This document shows positions 8,446 to 19,234 of a DNA stretch of 64,000 bases, in pieces. Under the pieces are notes generated by a model. The model was not told the DNA's origin and did not search any database. It saw nothing but the letters and a program-made list of their open reading frames with translations. Every line of letters begins with the position of its first letter. Position 1 is the stretch's first letter. The stretch spans positions 1-64,000 of the forward strand of contig NZ_LMLE01000007.1 in NCBI RefSeq assembly GCF_001422545.1, read 5' to 3'. Position numbers and translations under genes: made by a program. Source of the stretch: Pedobacter sp. Leaf41. Its GTDB lineage: Bacteria; Bacteroidota; Bacteroidia; Sphingobacteriales; Sphingobacteriaceae.

Positions 8446-9516
8446 ATGAAAATTAAACTTATACTTATAATTATATCTGTATCACTTCTCGGATGCAAAA
8501 AGAAAATTGATGAACCAGCTCCGACAAATTCTGAGCACATGTATTTTCCTCATACGAATGCAAGCGATTGGGAAACAAAATCGATTTCGAGTCTCGGCTG
8601 GAAACAAAATGCTGTAGAGGACTTAAAAAAATATCTTGCAGAGAAAAATTCTAAATCATTTATGATTTTAGTTAACGGAAGGATTGTATTGGAAGAATAT
8701 TTTAATGGCCATACAAAAGACGCCACCTGGGAATGGAATAGTGCCGGTAAAACACTTGTTTCTGCCGCAACCGGTATTGCCCAACAAGAAAACCTATTAA
8801 ACTTAAACGATGCAGTATCTCAGTATCTAGGCACGGGTTGGACCAGCGAACCTCTCGTTAAAGAAAATCTAATTAGCGTAAAACACCTCTTAACTATGAC
8901 ATCAGGATTGGATGAAAGCAGCGAATTAGTTGACAAATCGAAATTGACTTATGTAGCTGATGCTGGGAATCGGTGGGCCTATGCTAATGTTTTTCAAAAA
9001 CTGATGGATGTGGTTTCTGCAGCAAGCAAGCAAAGTTTTGAAGCCTATTTCAATACCAAAATAAAAAATAAACTAGGTATGGATGGTTTTTGGAAAGACG
9101 GATTTATTTTTAAAATATATAACAGCAATACCAGAAGCATGGCCAGATTTGGTTTGTTAGCCTTAAACAAGGGAAAATGGAACAACGAGCAAATTTTAAA
9201 TGAAACCTTCTTCTCTGAAAGCACAAATACATCACAAAATATAAATCCTTCTTATGGTTATTTATGGTGGTTAAATGGTAAAGGGAGTCACATGATACCG
9301 GGAAGTCAAAGCATTTTTCAAGGCAGTTTAGTTACGAATGCACCAGGTGATATGTATGCTGCTATGGGCGCATCAGACCAACGTGTTTATGTAATACCGA
9401 GCCAAAGTATGGTGATCGTACGTATGGGTAATGCATCTGACCCAGCCAATCCATCGTTCGCCGTTTCGGGATTTGATAATGCGCTTTGGCAAAAAATAAA
9501 TGCTGTGATAAATTAA
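8446..9516 (+). CDS. Beta-lactamase-family serine hydrolase, lipoprotein
   Basis: 356 residues. The lipobox LLGC (Cys17) implies a lipid-anchored periplasmic or surface protein. The serine-hydrolase domain has the S-x-x-K motif at Ser99-Lys102 (SAGK) and Y-x-N at Tyr179-Asn181 (YAN), as in class C beta-lactamase and esterase relatives. It is unlikely to be a true antibiotic-resistance enzyme; relatives cleave esters or peptides of unknown identity. It is a stand-alone gene between glutathione peroxidase (divergent) and topA. Confidence 0.87.
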   Translation: MKIKLILIIISVSLLGCKKKIDEPAPTNSEHMYFPHTNASDWETKSISSLGWKQNAVEDLKKYLAEKNSKSFMILVNGRIVLEEYFNGHTKDATWEWNSAGKTLVSAATGIAQQENLLNLNDAVSQYLGTGWTSEPLVKENLISVKHLLTMTSGLDESSELVDKSKLTYVADAGNRWAYANVFQKLMDVVSAASKQSFEAYFNTKIKNKLGMDGFWKDGFIFKIYNSNTRSMARFGLLALNKGKWNNEQILNETFFSESTNTSQNINPSYGYLWWLNGKGSHMIPGSQSIFQGSLVTNAPGDMYAAMGASDQRVYVIPSQSMVIVRMGNASDPANPSFAVSGFDNALWQKINAVIN

Positions 9517-9649
9517 GTGATGATTTGGGTCAATCAAGCTTTACTGACGTTAAATTTTAAGAAAAATTCAAAAAAAAATTGTATTAAATAATGCGCAAGT
9601 TTGGATTTATACTTTAATTATAGCTTTATTTGCACAAAATCGTTATTTC

Positions 9650-12211
9650 ATGGCTAAAAACTTATTAATCGTCGAGTCTCCCGCAAAAGCTAAAACTATA
9701 GAAGGCTACCTAGGCAAAGATTTCCTTGTGAAATCGAGCTATGGCCATATTCGGGATTTAGCTAAGGGAGATATGGCGATTGATATTGCAAACGATTTTG
9801 CCCAAACCTATGAAGTGCCTGCCGATAAAAAGGCATTGGTAGCCGAATTAAAGAAACTTGCTAAAGATGCCGAAATGGTATGGCTCGCATCCGATGAGGA
9901 TCGTGAGGGAGAAGCCATTTCCTGGCACCTGTTTGAAACTTTAGGATTGAAAGTAGAAAAAACAAAACGTATCGTTTTCCATGAAATAACTAAACCGGCA
10001 ATCTTGAAAGCAATAGACAGTCCACGAAGCATTGATTATAATTTAGTTAATGCCCAACAGGCTCGTCGTGTTTTAGATCGATTAGTAGGTTTCGAACTTT
10101 CCCCTGTATTATGGAAGAAGGTTAAGCCCTCTCTTTCAGCAGGTCGTGTGCAATCGGTAGCAGTTCGTTTAATTGTTGATAGAGAAAGAGAAGTTCAAAA
10201 CTTCAAGGCTGCCGCTGCATATAAAATCACTGCTCAATTTTCTACAGGTAAAGGAAAAGAGATTGTTAAGGCCGAATTACCCCAACGATTCGAGAGTGAA
10301 GCCGATGCAGAAAAATTTCTTCAGGATTGTGCTTCGGCTAAGTTTGACATCACTAGTTTAGAAACCAAGCCGGCAAAACGTAATCCCGCTGCGCCGTTTA
10401 CCACCTCTACCCTACAACAGGAAGCATCCCGTAAATTAGGTTTCCCGGTTGCAAGGACAATGCAGGTTGCGCAACGCTTATACGAGGCCGGAAAGATTAC
10501 TTACATGAGAACAGATTCTGTAAACCTATCAGAAACTGCGTTAAATGCTGCTGCCGCTGAAATTAAATCAGCGTATGGCGACAAGTACCACCAACAAAGA
10601 GTCTACAGAACAAAATCGGCAGGTGCGCAGGAAGCTCACGAAGCCATCCGTCCCACCTATTTCGATCGACATACCGTTGATGGCGATATTTCTGAAAAAC
10701 GTTTGTACGATTTAATCTGGAAACGCTCCATCGCATCGCAAATGAGCGAAGCGTTATTCGAAAAAACAACTGCTCAAATTACGGCATCTACCAGAAAAGA
10801 GCATTTAGTTGCAGAGGGAGAAGTTTTGAAGTTTGATGGTTTTTTAAAAGTTTATTTAGAATCTACCGATGATGAAGAAGGCGAAGAAAAAGAAGGCGGT
10901 TCAATTTTACCTCCTTTAGCCAAAGGCCAAGAATTATTTTTAAAAGAAATGCAGGCAACGGAACGTTATTCTCGTCCGCCGGCAAGATATACGGAGGCCA
11001 GTTTAGTTAAGAAACTGGAAGAATTAGGCATCGGCCGTCCTTCTACTTATGCACCAACTATTTCGACAGTTCAAAATCGTGGTTATGTGGTTAAAGAAGA
11101 CAGAGATGGTAAACAGCGTAAATTTACGGCCATTATTTTAGCGGATGGAAAGGTAACCAAGGATACAAAATTAGAAATTACGGGTGCTGAAAAACAGAAA
11201 CTCTTCCCTACTGATATTGGGGAAGTGGTAAATGATTTTTTAGTTGAACATTTCAAAGGAATTGTAGATTTCAACTTCACGGCTAAAGTGGAGAAAGAAT
11301 TTGACGAGATTGCCCAAGGTTTGCAGGAATGGACCAAAATGCTACACTCATTCTACAATCCGTTTCACTCCGAAGTTGAAACGACCTTAGAAACTGCAGA
11401 ACGTGCCACAGGCGAACGCTTATTAGGGCTGGATCCGGCAACAGGCAAAAATGTTTACACAAAGGTTGGTAAGTTTGGTCCGCTGGTTCAAATTGGCGAG
11501 CTTGATGAAGAAGAGAAACCACGCTATGCTAGTTTAATGCGTAGCCAATCAGTGGCTACTATAACATTAGATGAAGCACTGGAATTGTTTAAATTACCAA
11601 TGCAATTACCCGATTTTGAAGGTAAAGAGGTAATGATTGGTGTTGGTCGTTTCGGACCTTACGTTAAATGGGGCGAGGCTTTTATTTCGCTACCCAAAAA
11701 TGAAGAGCCTCTTTCTGTTACTTATGATAGAGCCGTTCAAATTATCCAAGAGAAAATGGATGCCGATGCACCTATCGCCTACTATGAGGGTTTAGGTGTA
11801 ACTAAAGGCAAGGGCCGTTTTGGTCCTTTCATCAAATGGAACGATTTATTTATCAATATTCCCGCTAAAGGTTACGATTTCGATAACTTAACACAAGCTG
11901 ATATCGAAACACTAATTGGCAAAAAAGTAGAAAAAGAGGCTAACCGCTATATCAAAACCTGGGACGCTGAGAAAATTTCAATTGAAAATGGCCGTTGGGG
12001 ACCCTTCATTCGTTTTGGGAAATTGATGCTGAAATTAAGAAACAACGAAACTACTAAACAAAAATATACAACTGAAGAATTGGCTGATGTAGATTTGGAA
12101 GTAATTAAAAAAATGATTGTTGAACAAGTACCCAAAGCTTTTGAAGTGAAGAAAAAAGCACCTGCTAAGAAGAAAGCTCCAGCGAAAAAAACTGTAGCAA
12201 GTAAGAAGTAA
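9650..12211 (+). CDS. topA: DNA topoisomerase I
   Basis: 853 residues of type IA topoisomerase, which relaxes negative supercoils. The TOPRIM domain has Glu9 (VESPAKA) and the acidic triad Asp82, Asp84, Glu88 (DEDREGE). The catalytic Tyr285 is in ITYMRTDS. After about residue 590 come several copies of the C-terminal repeat (GKFGPLVQIG, GRFGPYVKWG, GRFGPFIKWN, GRWGPFIRFG). There are no CxxC zinc ribbons. The tail is a Lys/Ala-rich extension (KKKAPAKKKAPAKK) likely to bind DNA non-specifically. Length and layout match Bacteroidota TopA. Confidence 0.97.
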   Translation: MAKNLLIVESPAKAKTIEGYLGKDFLVKSSYGHIRDLAKGDMAIDIANDFAQTYEVPADKKALVAELKKLAKDAEMVWLASDEDREGEAISWHLFETLGLKVEKTKRIVFHEITKPAILKAIDSPRSIDYNLVNAQQARRVLDRLVGFELSPVLWKKVKPSLSAGRVQSVAVRLIVDREREVQNFKAAAAYKITAQFSTGKGKEIVKAELPQRFESEADAEKFLQDCASAKFDITSLETKPAKRNPAAPFTTSTLQQEASRKLGFPVARTMQVAQRLYEAGKITYMRTDSVNLSETALNAAAAEIKSAYGDKYHQQRVYRTKSAGAQEAHEAIRPTYFDRHTVDGDISEKRLYDLIWKRSIASQMSEALFEKTTAQITASTRKEHLVAEGEVLKFDGFLKVYLESTDDEEGEEKEGGSILPPLAKGQELFLKEMQATERYSRPPARYTEASLVKKLEELGIGRPSTYAPTISTVQNRGYVVKEDRDGKQRKFTAIILADGKVTKDTKLEITGAEKQKLFPTDIGEVVNDFLVEHFKGIVDFNFTAKVEKEFDEIAQGLQEWTKMLHSFYNPFHSEVETTLETAERATGERLLGLDPATGKNVYTKVGKFGPLVQIGELDEEEKPRYASLMRSQSVATITLDEALELFKLPMQLPDFEGKEVMIGVGRFGPYVKWGEAFISLPKNEEPLSVTYDRAVQIIQEKMDADAPIAYYEGLGVTKGKGRFGPFIKWNDLFINIPAKGYDFDNLTQADIETLIGKKVEKEANRYIKTWDAEKISIENGRWGPFIRFGKLMLKLRNNETTKQKYTTEELADVDLEVIKKMIVEQVPKAFEVKKKAPAKKKAPAKKTVASKK

Positions 12212-12231
12212 ACCTTGAATAAAAAATAAGA

Positions 12232-12380
12232 ATTAAGGATAAATACCTTAGAAATATATAGCCCTTGTTCTTTTATCCAGAAAAAATAATTTAGAACAAA
12301 AAATAATAAACAAAGACTAAAGATTAGAAGTAAAACCCTAAAAATCTATGGTCTTTGTTCCTTGTTCTTTTATCCTTAAT
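12232..12380. repeat. Short inverted and direct repeats between topA and the next gene
   Basis: ATTAAGGATAAA at 12232-12243 is the exact reverse complement of 12369-12380. The string CTTGTTCTTTTATCC occurs directly twice, at about 12266 and 12361. This looks like degenerate intergenic repeat DNA. It could also fold the leader of the next transcript. Confidence 0.35.
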
Positions 12381-12384
12381 CTCA

Positions 12385-12789
12385 ATGAAAGCCGATTTAC
12401 CAGAAAATTCAGTTGAAGATATTGCAATGGCTGTTGTATTAATGAGTGAAACTCCAGAAGTAAAAAACTGGACTGTTTATCTTATTAACTTAAAAAACGA
12501 GCCGATTACAAATGTTTTAATCAGCTCAAAAGGGTATGGCGAAAAAGATGGCAAACAAGTTAAAACCTCTGTTTTAAGGCACTTCATTGGCGATATGAAA
12601 GCTCAGGATTTCAAGGGCGTTGAAGCCATTGATCCCGAAGTTTTCGGGTTAACGAATGAATATTGGTTAAGCTATTATGTCGGCTCAACCATTTACGATA
12701 AGAAATTTATTTTCCTTCCAGAAAGTATTGTCGATTCTAATTTGATTAAAATTCCTTTGGTAAATAGACCTGGAGTGATGATCAAATGA
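12385..12789 (+). CDS. Conserved-looking hypothetical protein, 134 aa
   Basis: I chose the ATG at 12385 (MKADLPENSVEDIAMAVVLM); an upstream in-frame start at 12355 would add ten residues encoded by repeat DNA. The protein is soluble, with mixed alpha/beta character and no signal peptide, membrane segment or motif I recognise. It follows topA on the same strand after 173 bases of repeat-rich sequence. Codon use and amino-acid composition look like a real gene. Function unknown. Confidence 0.7.
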   Translation: MKADLPENSVEDIAMAVVLMSETPEVKNWTVYLINLKNEPITNVLISSKGYGEKDGKQVKTSVLRHFIGDMKAQDFKGVEAIDPEVFGLTNEYWLSYYVGSTIYDKKFIFLPESIVDSNLIKIPLVNRPGVMIK

Positions 12790-12902
12790 GTCGTGAGTGC
12801 TGAGTCAGAAGTCATTAATCAAACCCTGGCTGATAAAAAAGACCCATTGATAGAGTATCTGAATCTAAGACTTCAGACTGCGGACCAGAGACTTTGGACT
12901 AA

Positions 12903-13325
12903 CTAAGGCACCTTAACCGCTTGTCTGCCAAGTAACTTCCACCCTGCTTTTTCCTTACTCCAAATCAGCAGGATATTTAATTTTACATTTCCGGGAACAT
13001 TTTTATCGTTGGTTTTCGCATTTAGCGTGTGGCGCACTAAAGCTGTTTTATTCTGAATGGTAACCGTTTGATCGGTTAAGTTAATATCAACAAAGTCAGA
13101 TGATCCAGACAACAGCGATTGCATAAACTGTTGTTTGGTTTCTATTTTTCCGCTGGAGTGGCCATAACTTAAATTATTCAAAATCAACTTATCTAAGGCT
13201 AAACTATCGGGAGTAATCATCAGTTCTGTTAGCTTATTTACTGAATTCTCCACTTCATTTTTTTGCGCAAAAGAAAAATTCACTATCATAATGAGAACGG
13301 AAAAAATAAGAAGTCTCTTAAACAT
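12903..13325 (-). CDS. Secreted NTF2-like/DUF4440-type protein
   Basis: About 140 residues from the ATG at 13325, which directly begins a signal peptide (MFKRLLIFSVLIMIVNFSFAQ). An upstream ATG at 13379 would bury it. The mature part has the pattern of NTF2-like/DUF4440 proteins: an N-terminal helix with LTELMITPDSLALDKLI and C-terminal strands ending WSKEKAGWKLLGRQAVKV. Such cone-shaped folds bind small ligands or act as accessory enzymes. No catalytic role can be assigned. It is divergent from the alpha-2-macroglobulin gene. Confidence 0.75.
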   Translation of the reverse strand: MFKRLLIFSVLIMIVNFSFAQKNEVENSVNKLTELMITPDSLALDKLILNNLSYGHSSGKIETKQQFMQSLLSGSSDFVDINLTDQTVTIQNKTALVRHTLNAKTNDKNVPGNVKLNILLIWSKEKAGWKLLGRQAVKVP

Positions 13326-13634
13326 ATCTGGTTTCTTTAGTTGATTTGTAAACTTATCTAAATCCAACGAAAAGTACAAATAGAAAACGCTAAAGGAAGT
13401 TCAAATGTGTAAAAGTCTCAAGCAAATCAATACAAATAATAGTTCGAAGCGGGCAAAAAATAAAGAAGTTTCTACAAATATACATCTGGAAAAAATCTAT
13501 AATTAAAAAAGAATAGCTTTATGGATATACAAATTTTAAGTAGCTAAATCCCAACAAGACCCTAATTTTCAACAAAATTCAGTTTAACGGGAATTTTAGT
13601 TTATTTTGAATCACATCTAATCAGCATTCAGAAA
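13326..13634. other. Divergent intergenic region, no gene seen
   Basis: AT-rich sequence between the NTF2-like gene and the alpha-2-macroglobulin gene. It must hold both promoters, but I could not find an exact TAnnTTTG element with a well-placed -33 box. Confidence 0.4.
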
Positions 13635-16600
13635 ATGGAACAGCCCTCTACCTATCAATCATCCTCAAAAAAGAAATTTATTTTTATAGGATTACTGGTG
13701 ATTTCAATTGCCGCAATTCTTTTTATTTATTTCGGTCGCAAGAAAAAAACAAATGAAGAGAACCAGGCTTATGCAAAATACATTGAGGCTTATACATCAG
13801 GTACCATCTCAAAAAAGAGTTTTATTCGGGTTCATCTAGCCAATGCTGCCACTGGTATGCAAGATTTAGGCAAGGCTGATTCAAGAGATTTATTCGATTT
13901 TTCGCCTTCCATCTCTGGGAAAACCTATTGGATAGATCCGCAAACTGTAGAATTCCGTCCAGATGAACCCATGAAACCAGGCAAAGAATATGAAGCGACT
14001 TTTAGACTCTCTGAAGTTTCTGCCACCGAAAAAGGTTTGGAAGATTTCGATTTTGAGTTTAAGGTGATTACACCTGGCGTGATACTCTCGCAAAATGGTT
14101 TGGTTTCTCAAAATAATACTTCTATGGATTATATGAAGTTAACCGGAGAAGTAGCAACCGCAGATGCTGAAGAAATTTCGAAGATTGAAAAGATCATTGA
14201 GCTGGATTTCGATCAAAAATTAAAAGTAAAATGGCAACACGACCCTGCGAAGAACATTTCGAAATTCACTATAGATAGCATCAAGAAAAAGGCATCCGAT
14301 CAAACTTTGAAAATTGAATGGGATGGAGATGCCATTAATGCTGACCAAAAAGGTGAAGAAGAAATCAGAATTCCTTCTTTAAACAAGTTCGAAATTTTGG
14401 ATATGAAAGCTATCCAAGGTGAAGAAGATTACGCTTTGGTGCAATTTTCGGAGCCGATTGGTGTAGGGCAAGATTTAACCGGATTGATTTCACTTGGTAA
14501 CCTGAGCGATTTGCGTTACACCATAGATGCCAGCCAGGTTAAAGTTTATGCCGCTGAAGAGCTGAAAGGCGATTATACTTTCAACGTGAACAATGGCGTA
14601 GAAAATATTAATGGCAAAACGTTAACCGGTGGAAAAACAGCAAATCTGGTTTTCGAGGATAAAATTCCTTCGGTAACAATAGCCGGTGGAGGAACAATCC
14701 TGCCAAATTCAGGTAAGTTGGTTTTGCCTTTTGAGGCCATCAATTTAAAAGCTGTAGATGTAACGGTAATCAAAATATACGAAAATAATATCCCTCAATT
14801 TTTCCAAACCAATAGTTATAAAGATGGTAATGAACTCCGTCGGGTAGCTAAGCCAATCCTTCAAAAAACAGTTCGTTTAGATGAGGATAAATCTTTAAAC
14901 CTTCATAAGAAAAATCGTTTCACCTTAGATTTGGATAAGATGATTCGTACTGAACAGGGTGCTATGTATCGGGTTACCATTGCTTTTCGCCGAGAATATA
15001 ATGCCTATAACTGTAAAGCCGGTGAAGAAACGGCAGGCGATGGAGACGGCGAAGAAGAATATGGAGATGGTGATAGTTACGGGGAGAAAATTGACGAAGA
15101 TGACGATTTTTGGATGCGTTATAACAATTATTACCCACAAAATTATCGTTGGGCTGATAAGGATAATCCATGTACCTCTTCATTTTATACCACTCAACGT
15201 TGGGCCAGCAGAAATTTAATTGCATCGAACATTGGTTTGGTTGCGAAACGTGGAAATGACAATAGCATGCTCATCGTAGCGACTGACTTATTAACAGCAA
15301 AGCCTTTAAGCGGTGTCGATCTTGAATTAATGGATTATCAAAAGCAAATTATTTTTACCACCAAAACAGATGGTGATGGTTTTGCCAGATTCGATTTGAA
15401 ACGACAACCATTTCTTTTAATTGCAAAAAATGGCTCGGAACGTGGCTATTTAAAATTAGACGATGGAAGTTCATTGCCATTGAGTCGCTTTGATGTGGGT
15501 GGTGACGTTGTTCAAAGTGGTTTGAAAGGATTTATTTATGGAGAACGCGGCGTTTGGCGTCCGGGCGATAGTTTGTTTGTATCATTTATTTTGGAAGACA
15601 AGCAGAAAAAATTACCTGCCAACTATCCAGTTACCATGGAGTTCTATAACCCGAAAGGGCAGTTATATAAACGGTTGATTAACGGCAAACCGTTAAATGG
15701 ATTTTACAGCTTCAAAACTGCGACCGAAAACACCGCCCCTACCGGAAACTGGATGGCAAAAGTAAAAGCAGGCGGCGCTACATTTACTAAAACGCTTAAG
15801 ATTGAAACGGTAATGCCCAACCGTTTAAAAATTGATTTTAATGTAGGCAACAGAACTTATTTGAGTTCTGGTACATCTGCGGCAACCTTAACGGCTAAAT
15901 GGCTTTTCGGTTCTCCGGCGCAAAATTTAAAAGCTAAGGTTGATGTTAACTTAAATACTACCGAGACCAAGTTTAAAGGTTTTGAAGGTTTTAGTTTTGA
16001 TAATCCTACCATTAATTTCGAATCTCAGGTAAAAACTATTTTCGAGGGTTCTTTAAATGGAGCTGGAAGTGCCCAAATCAACACCAATTTAAATGAAAAC
16101 AATACTGCTCCGGGGGTTTTAAGAGCCAACTTTACTACGAAAGTTTTTGAGCCAGGTGGTAACTTCAGTATCGATAACTTCAGCATTCCTTACCATGTTT
16201 ATAAGAGCTATCTAGGTGTCCGTCCGGAAAAAGGCGATAAGCTAAGCGGTATGCTGGTTACAGGAAAAGACCATAAAATTGAAATCGTAAATGTAAATAC
16301 TGATGGAAAATTATTGGCTGGAAGTAAAACTGTTCAAATAGAATTGTATAAAACGCAATGGCGTTGGTGGTGGGAACAAGATAACCAATACACCTATTCA
16401 AATTTTACTCAAAACCAATACAATAAGTTGGTCGAAACGCACCAGGTGAATTTATCGAACGGAAAAGGCAGCTGGAATTTACGAATTGATGAACCAGAAT
16501 GGGGTCGTTATTTGATTCTCGTTCGGGATGAAAATGGTGGTCACGTAACCGGAAAATCAGTTTATGTAGATTGGCCGGGATGGGCACAGCGTGAACAAAG

Positions 16601-19226
16601 TGCAAATCCGACCGAGGCATCAATGTTATCGTTTACAGCTAACAAAGAAAAATTTACCGTTGGCGAAGACATTACTTTAACTATTCCAACCGCAAAAGAT
16701 GGCAGGGCACTGATTTCTATCGAGAATGGAAGTCGCGTTTTAAAAACGTTTTGGATTGATACCAAAGCCGGCCAAACTCAATATAAATTTAAGGCAGAAA
16801 AAGAAATGGCGCCAAATGTTTTTGCGAACATTACTTTGTTACAGCCTCATGCGCAAACGGTAAACGATCTACCAATCAGAATGTACGGTGCAATACCTAT
16901 TTCTGTTGAAGACCCACAAACAATTTTGAAACCAACAATTAAAATGTTGGATAAAATTAAGCCTGAAACCGAAAATACCATTACCGTTGGTGAGCAAAAC
17001 GGCAAAGCCATGACCTATACTATTGCTTTGGTTGATGAAGGCCTGTTGGATTTAACACGTTTTAAAACTCCAGACCCACATGGTGCATTTTATGCCCGCG
17101 AAGGTTTAGGTGTTAAAACATGGGATTTATTTGATTATGTGTTGGGTGCTTGGGGTGGAAATCTGGAACGCATATTAAGTATCGGTGGCGATGGAAGCAT
17201 CAATAAAAATCTAAACCCTGCAAAGGCAAATCGATTTAAAGCAGTGGTGAAATTTATGGGCCCGTATACGATTGGTAAAGGCGAAAGCAAAACGCATAAA
17301 TTCAAATTACCACAATACATTGGTGCCGTAAGAGCGATGGTAGTTGCCGGACAAGATGCCGCCTATGGTTTTGCAGAAAAATCTGTTCAGGTTAAAAAGC
17401 CTTTAATGGTTTTAGCTACCCTACCGCGGGTTATTGGTCCAGGTGAAACCTTTACGTTACCGGTTACTGTTTTTGCAACTGAAAACAACTTGAAAAACGT
17501 TTCTGTTCAACTTCAAGCGAGTAATTTAATTGTTCAAGGAGCTAATAAACAACAACTCTACTATCAAAAAACTGGTGAACAAATGGCTTATTTTGAAGTT
17601 AAAGCACCAGATAAAGTGGGGATAGCAAAAGTGAAAGTGACCGCTCAAAGTGGCAACGAAAAAACGGACTACGATGTAGAGATGGACATCAGAAATCCTA
17701 ATCCTTATATCACCAATGTGGTTTCGGCTACCGTTCAACCGCATACCAAATGGGCCATAAACTATCAACCTATCGGGATGGCAGGTACCAATTCGGGTTC
17801 ACTGGAGGTTTCTTCAATTCCAGCTATTAATTTAGGCAAGCGATTGGGTTACTTAATCCAATATCCTCACGGATGTATCGAGCAAACTACTTCGGGTATT
17901 TTCCCTCAATTGTATCTGGATAGATTAAGTCCTTTAAATGAACAGCAAAAAGCCAAAACAGAGAAAAACATCAAGGCTGGAATTACCCGATTGAAAGGTT
18001 TCCAAACTACTGATGGAGGCTTATCTTACTGGCCCGGCGAAGGCAGTTCTGATGAATGGGGAACTAACTATGCTGGCCATTTTTTAGTGGAAGCGCAAAA
18101 TGCTGGCTATACATTACCAGTTGGTTTACTGGATGAACTTTTACGTTATCAAAAAACCAAGGCTGCTAATTGGGCTCCTAACAGCAACAATTTTTTCGGT
18201 GGAGATTTATCTCAGGCATATCGTTTATACATGCTTGCACTGGCAAAAAAACCAGAAATGGCTGCAATGAACCGTTTGAAAGCATTCGAATATTTATCAG
18301 TGGCCGCAAAATGGCGATTAGCAGCGGCTTACAAATTGGCCGGACAAGGCAATGTTGCCTCAAATATGATTAGTGGATTAGACACTTCAATTCAGCCTTA
18401 CAAACAGTTGGGAGGCACCTATGGTTCTGACGTTCGCGATCAGGCAATGATTTTGGAGACTCTTACATTGCTTGGCCAAAAAGCAAAAGCGGCCAGTTTA
18501 CTTCAACCATTGGCTGCCAAACTGGGTGAAAATACCTGGTACAGTACGCAAACAACTGCCTATAGTTTATTGGCTATTGGTAAGTTCTGCGGTTCTAATC
18601 AGTCATCAAATAAACTACAATACCAATACGTATTAGATGGAAAATCAGCTCCTGTCAATTCAAATCAATATCTGAATAGCACTCCAGTTAGCTTCAAAGG
18701 CAGTACAGCTTCGATCACCAATAATGGCAATAACGTATTGTTTGTTCGTTTAGTTTTAGAAGGACAACCTGTTGCAGGTCAGAACAACTTTTTACCAAAC
18801 AGACCTGAAGTTTTGGATATGAACGTAAGCTACAAACGTTTGAACGGAACAACTTTAGATCCGACAACGTTAAAACAGGGAACCGATTTTTATGCTGAAG
18901 TAACCGTAAAAAATCCAGGAAGAATGGGCTATTACGAACAAATGGCGTTAACCCAAATCTTCCCTTCGGGTTGGGAAATTATTAATACCCGTGTTAACGA
19001 TAATCAAAGTATTTTGGCTTCATCTCCATTTACTTATCAAGATATTCGTGATGATCGGGTTTTCACCTACTTCAATATCAGAGAAAATGAAAGCCTGGTG
19101 TACAAAGTACTGCTTAACGCATCTTATGTTGGAAAATATTATCTATCAGCAGTTCAATGTGAGGCGATGTACAACAACGATATTTCAGCAACACAAGCTG
19201 GGAAATGGGTACAAGTGATGAAATAA
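13635..19226 (+). CDS. Bacterial alpha-2-macroglobulin with thioester motif
   Basis: 1863 residues. One N-terminal membrane anchor (about residues 14-34) without a lipobox places it in the periplasm on the inner membrane. A long array of macroglobulin (MG) domains follows. The thioester motif CIEQ is at residues 1414-1417 (PHGCIEQTTSG), inside an alpha/alpha thioester domain of about 1390-1680. Such proteins trap incoming proteases: cleavage of a bait region exposes the Cys-Gln thioester. An Asp/Glu/Gly-rich stretch at about residues 463-494 is an unusual acidic insertion. pbpC follows on the same strand, the classic partnership in which one traps proteases and the other repairs peptidoglycan. 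Confidence 0.93.
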   Translation: MEQPSTYQSSSKKKFIFIGLLVISIAAILFIYFGRKKKTNEENQAYAKYIEAYTSGTISKKSFIRVHLANAATGMQDLGKADSRDLFDFSPSISGKTYWIDPQTVEFRPDEPMKPGKEYEATFRLSEVSATEKGLEDFDFEFKVITPGVILSQNGLVSQNNTSMDYMKLTGEVATADAEEISKIEKIIELDFDQKLKVKWQHDPAKNISKFTIDSIKKKASDQTLKIEWDGDAINADQKGEEEIRIPSLNKFEILDMKAIQGEEDYALVQFSEPIGVGQDLTGLISLGNLSDLRYTIDASQVKVYAAEELKGDYTFNVNNGVENINGKTLTGGKTANLVFEDKIPSVTIAGGGTILPNSGKLVLPFEAINLKAVDVTVIKIYENNIPQFFQTNSYKDGNELRRVAKPILQKTVRLDEDKSLNLHKKNRFTLDLDKMIRTEQGAMYRVTIAFRREYNAYNCKAGEETAGDGDGEEEYGDGDSYGEKIDEDDDFWMRYNNYYPQNYRWADKDNPCTSSFYTTQRWASRNLIASNIGLVAKRGNDNSMLIVATDLLTAKPLSGVDLELMDYQKQIIFTTKTDGDGFARFDLKRQPFLLIAKNGSERGYLKLDDGSSLPLSRFDVGGDVVQSGLKGFIYGERGVWRPGDSLFVSFILEDKQKKLPANYPVTMEFYNPKGQLYKRLINGKPLNGFYSFKTATENTAPTGNWMAKVKAGGATFTKTLKIETVMPNRLKIDFNVGNRTYLSSGTSAATLTAKWLFGSPAQNLKAKVDVNLNTTETKFKGFEGFSFDNPTINFESQVKTIFEGSLNGAGSAQINTNLNENNTAPGVLRANFTTKVFEPGGNFSIDNFSIPYHVYKSYLGVRPEKGDKLSGMLVTGKDHKIEIVNVNTDGKLLAGSKTVQIELYKTQWRWWWEQDNQYTYSNFTQNQYNKLVETHQVNLSNGKGSWNLRIDEPEWGRYLILVRDENGGHVTGKSVYVDWPGWAQREQSANPTEASMLSFTANKEKFTVGEDITLTIPTAKDGRALISIENGSRVLKTFWIDTKAGQTQYKFKAEKEMAPNVFANITLLQPHAQTVNDLPIRMYGAIPISVEDPQTILKPTIKMLDKIKPETENTITVGEQNGKAMTYTIALVDEGLLDLTRFKTPDPHGAFYAREGLGVKTWDLFDYVLGAWGGNLERILSIGGDGSINKNLNPAKANRFKAVVKFMGPYTIGKGESKTHKFKLPQYIGAVRAMVVAGQDAAYGFAEKSVQVKKPLMVLATLPRVIGPGETFTLPVTVFATENNLKNVSVQLQASNLIVQGANKQQLYYQKTGEQMAYFEVKAPDKVGIAKVKVTAQSGNEKTDYDVEMDIRNPNPYITNVVSATVQPHTKWAINYQPIGMAGTNSGSLEVSSIPAINLGKRLGYLIQYPHGCIEQTTSGIFPQLYLDRLSPLNEQQKAKTEKNIKAGITRLKGFQTTDGGLSYWPGEGSSDEWGTNYAGHFLVEAQNAGYTLPVGLLDELLRYQKTKAANWAPNSNNFFGGDLSQAYRLYMLALAKKPEMAAMNRLKAFEYLSVAAKWRLAAAYKLAGQGNVASNMISGLDTSIQPYKQLGGTYGSDVRDQAMILETLTLLGQKAKAASLLQPLAAKLGENTWYSTQTTAYSLLAIGKFCGSNQSSNKLQYQYVLDGKSAPVNSNQYLNSTPVSFKGSTASITNNGNNVLFVRLVLEGQPVAGQNNFLPNRPEVLDMNVSYKRLNGTTLDPTTLKQGTDFYAEVTVKNPGRMGYYEQMALTQIFPSGWEIINTRVNDNQSILASSPFTYQDIRDDRVFTYFNIRENESLVYKVLLNASYVGKYYLSAVQCEAMYNNDISATQAGKWVQVMK

Positions 19227-19234
19227 GAAAACTG

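Noticed and set aside
12790..12902. Repeated GACT-like words between two small genes
   Set aside because: Short, irregular and without symmetry; looks like degenerate intergenic sequence.
14925..15225. Overlapping frames on both strands within the alpha-2-macroglobulin gene
   Set aside because: They arise from the acidic low-complexity stretch of the real gene.
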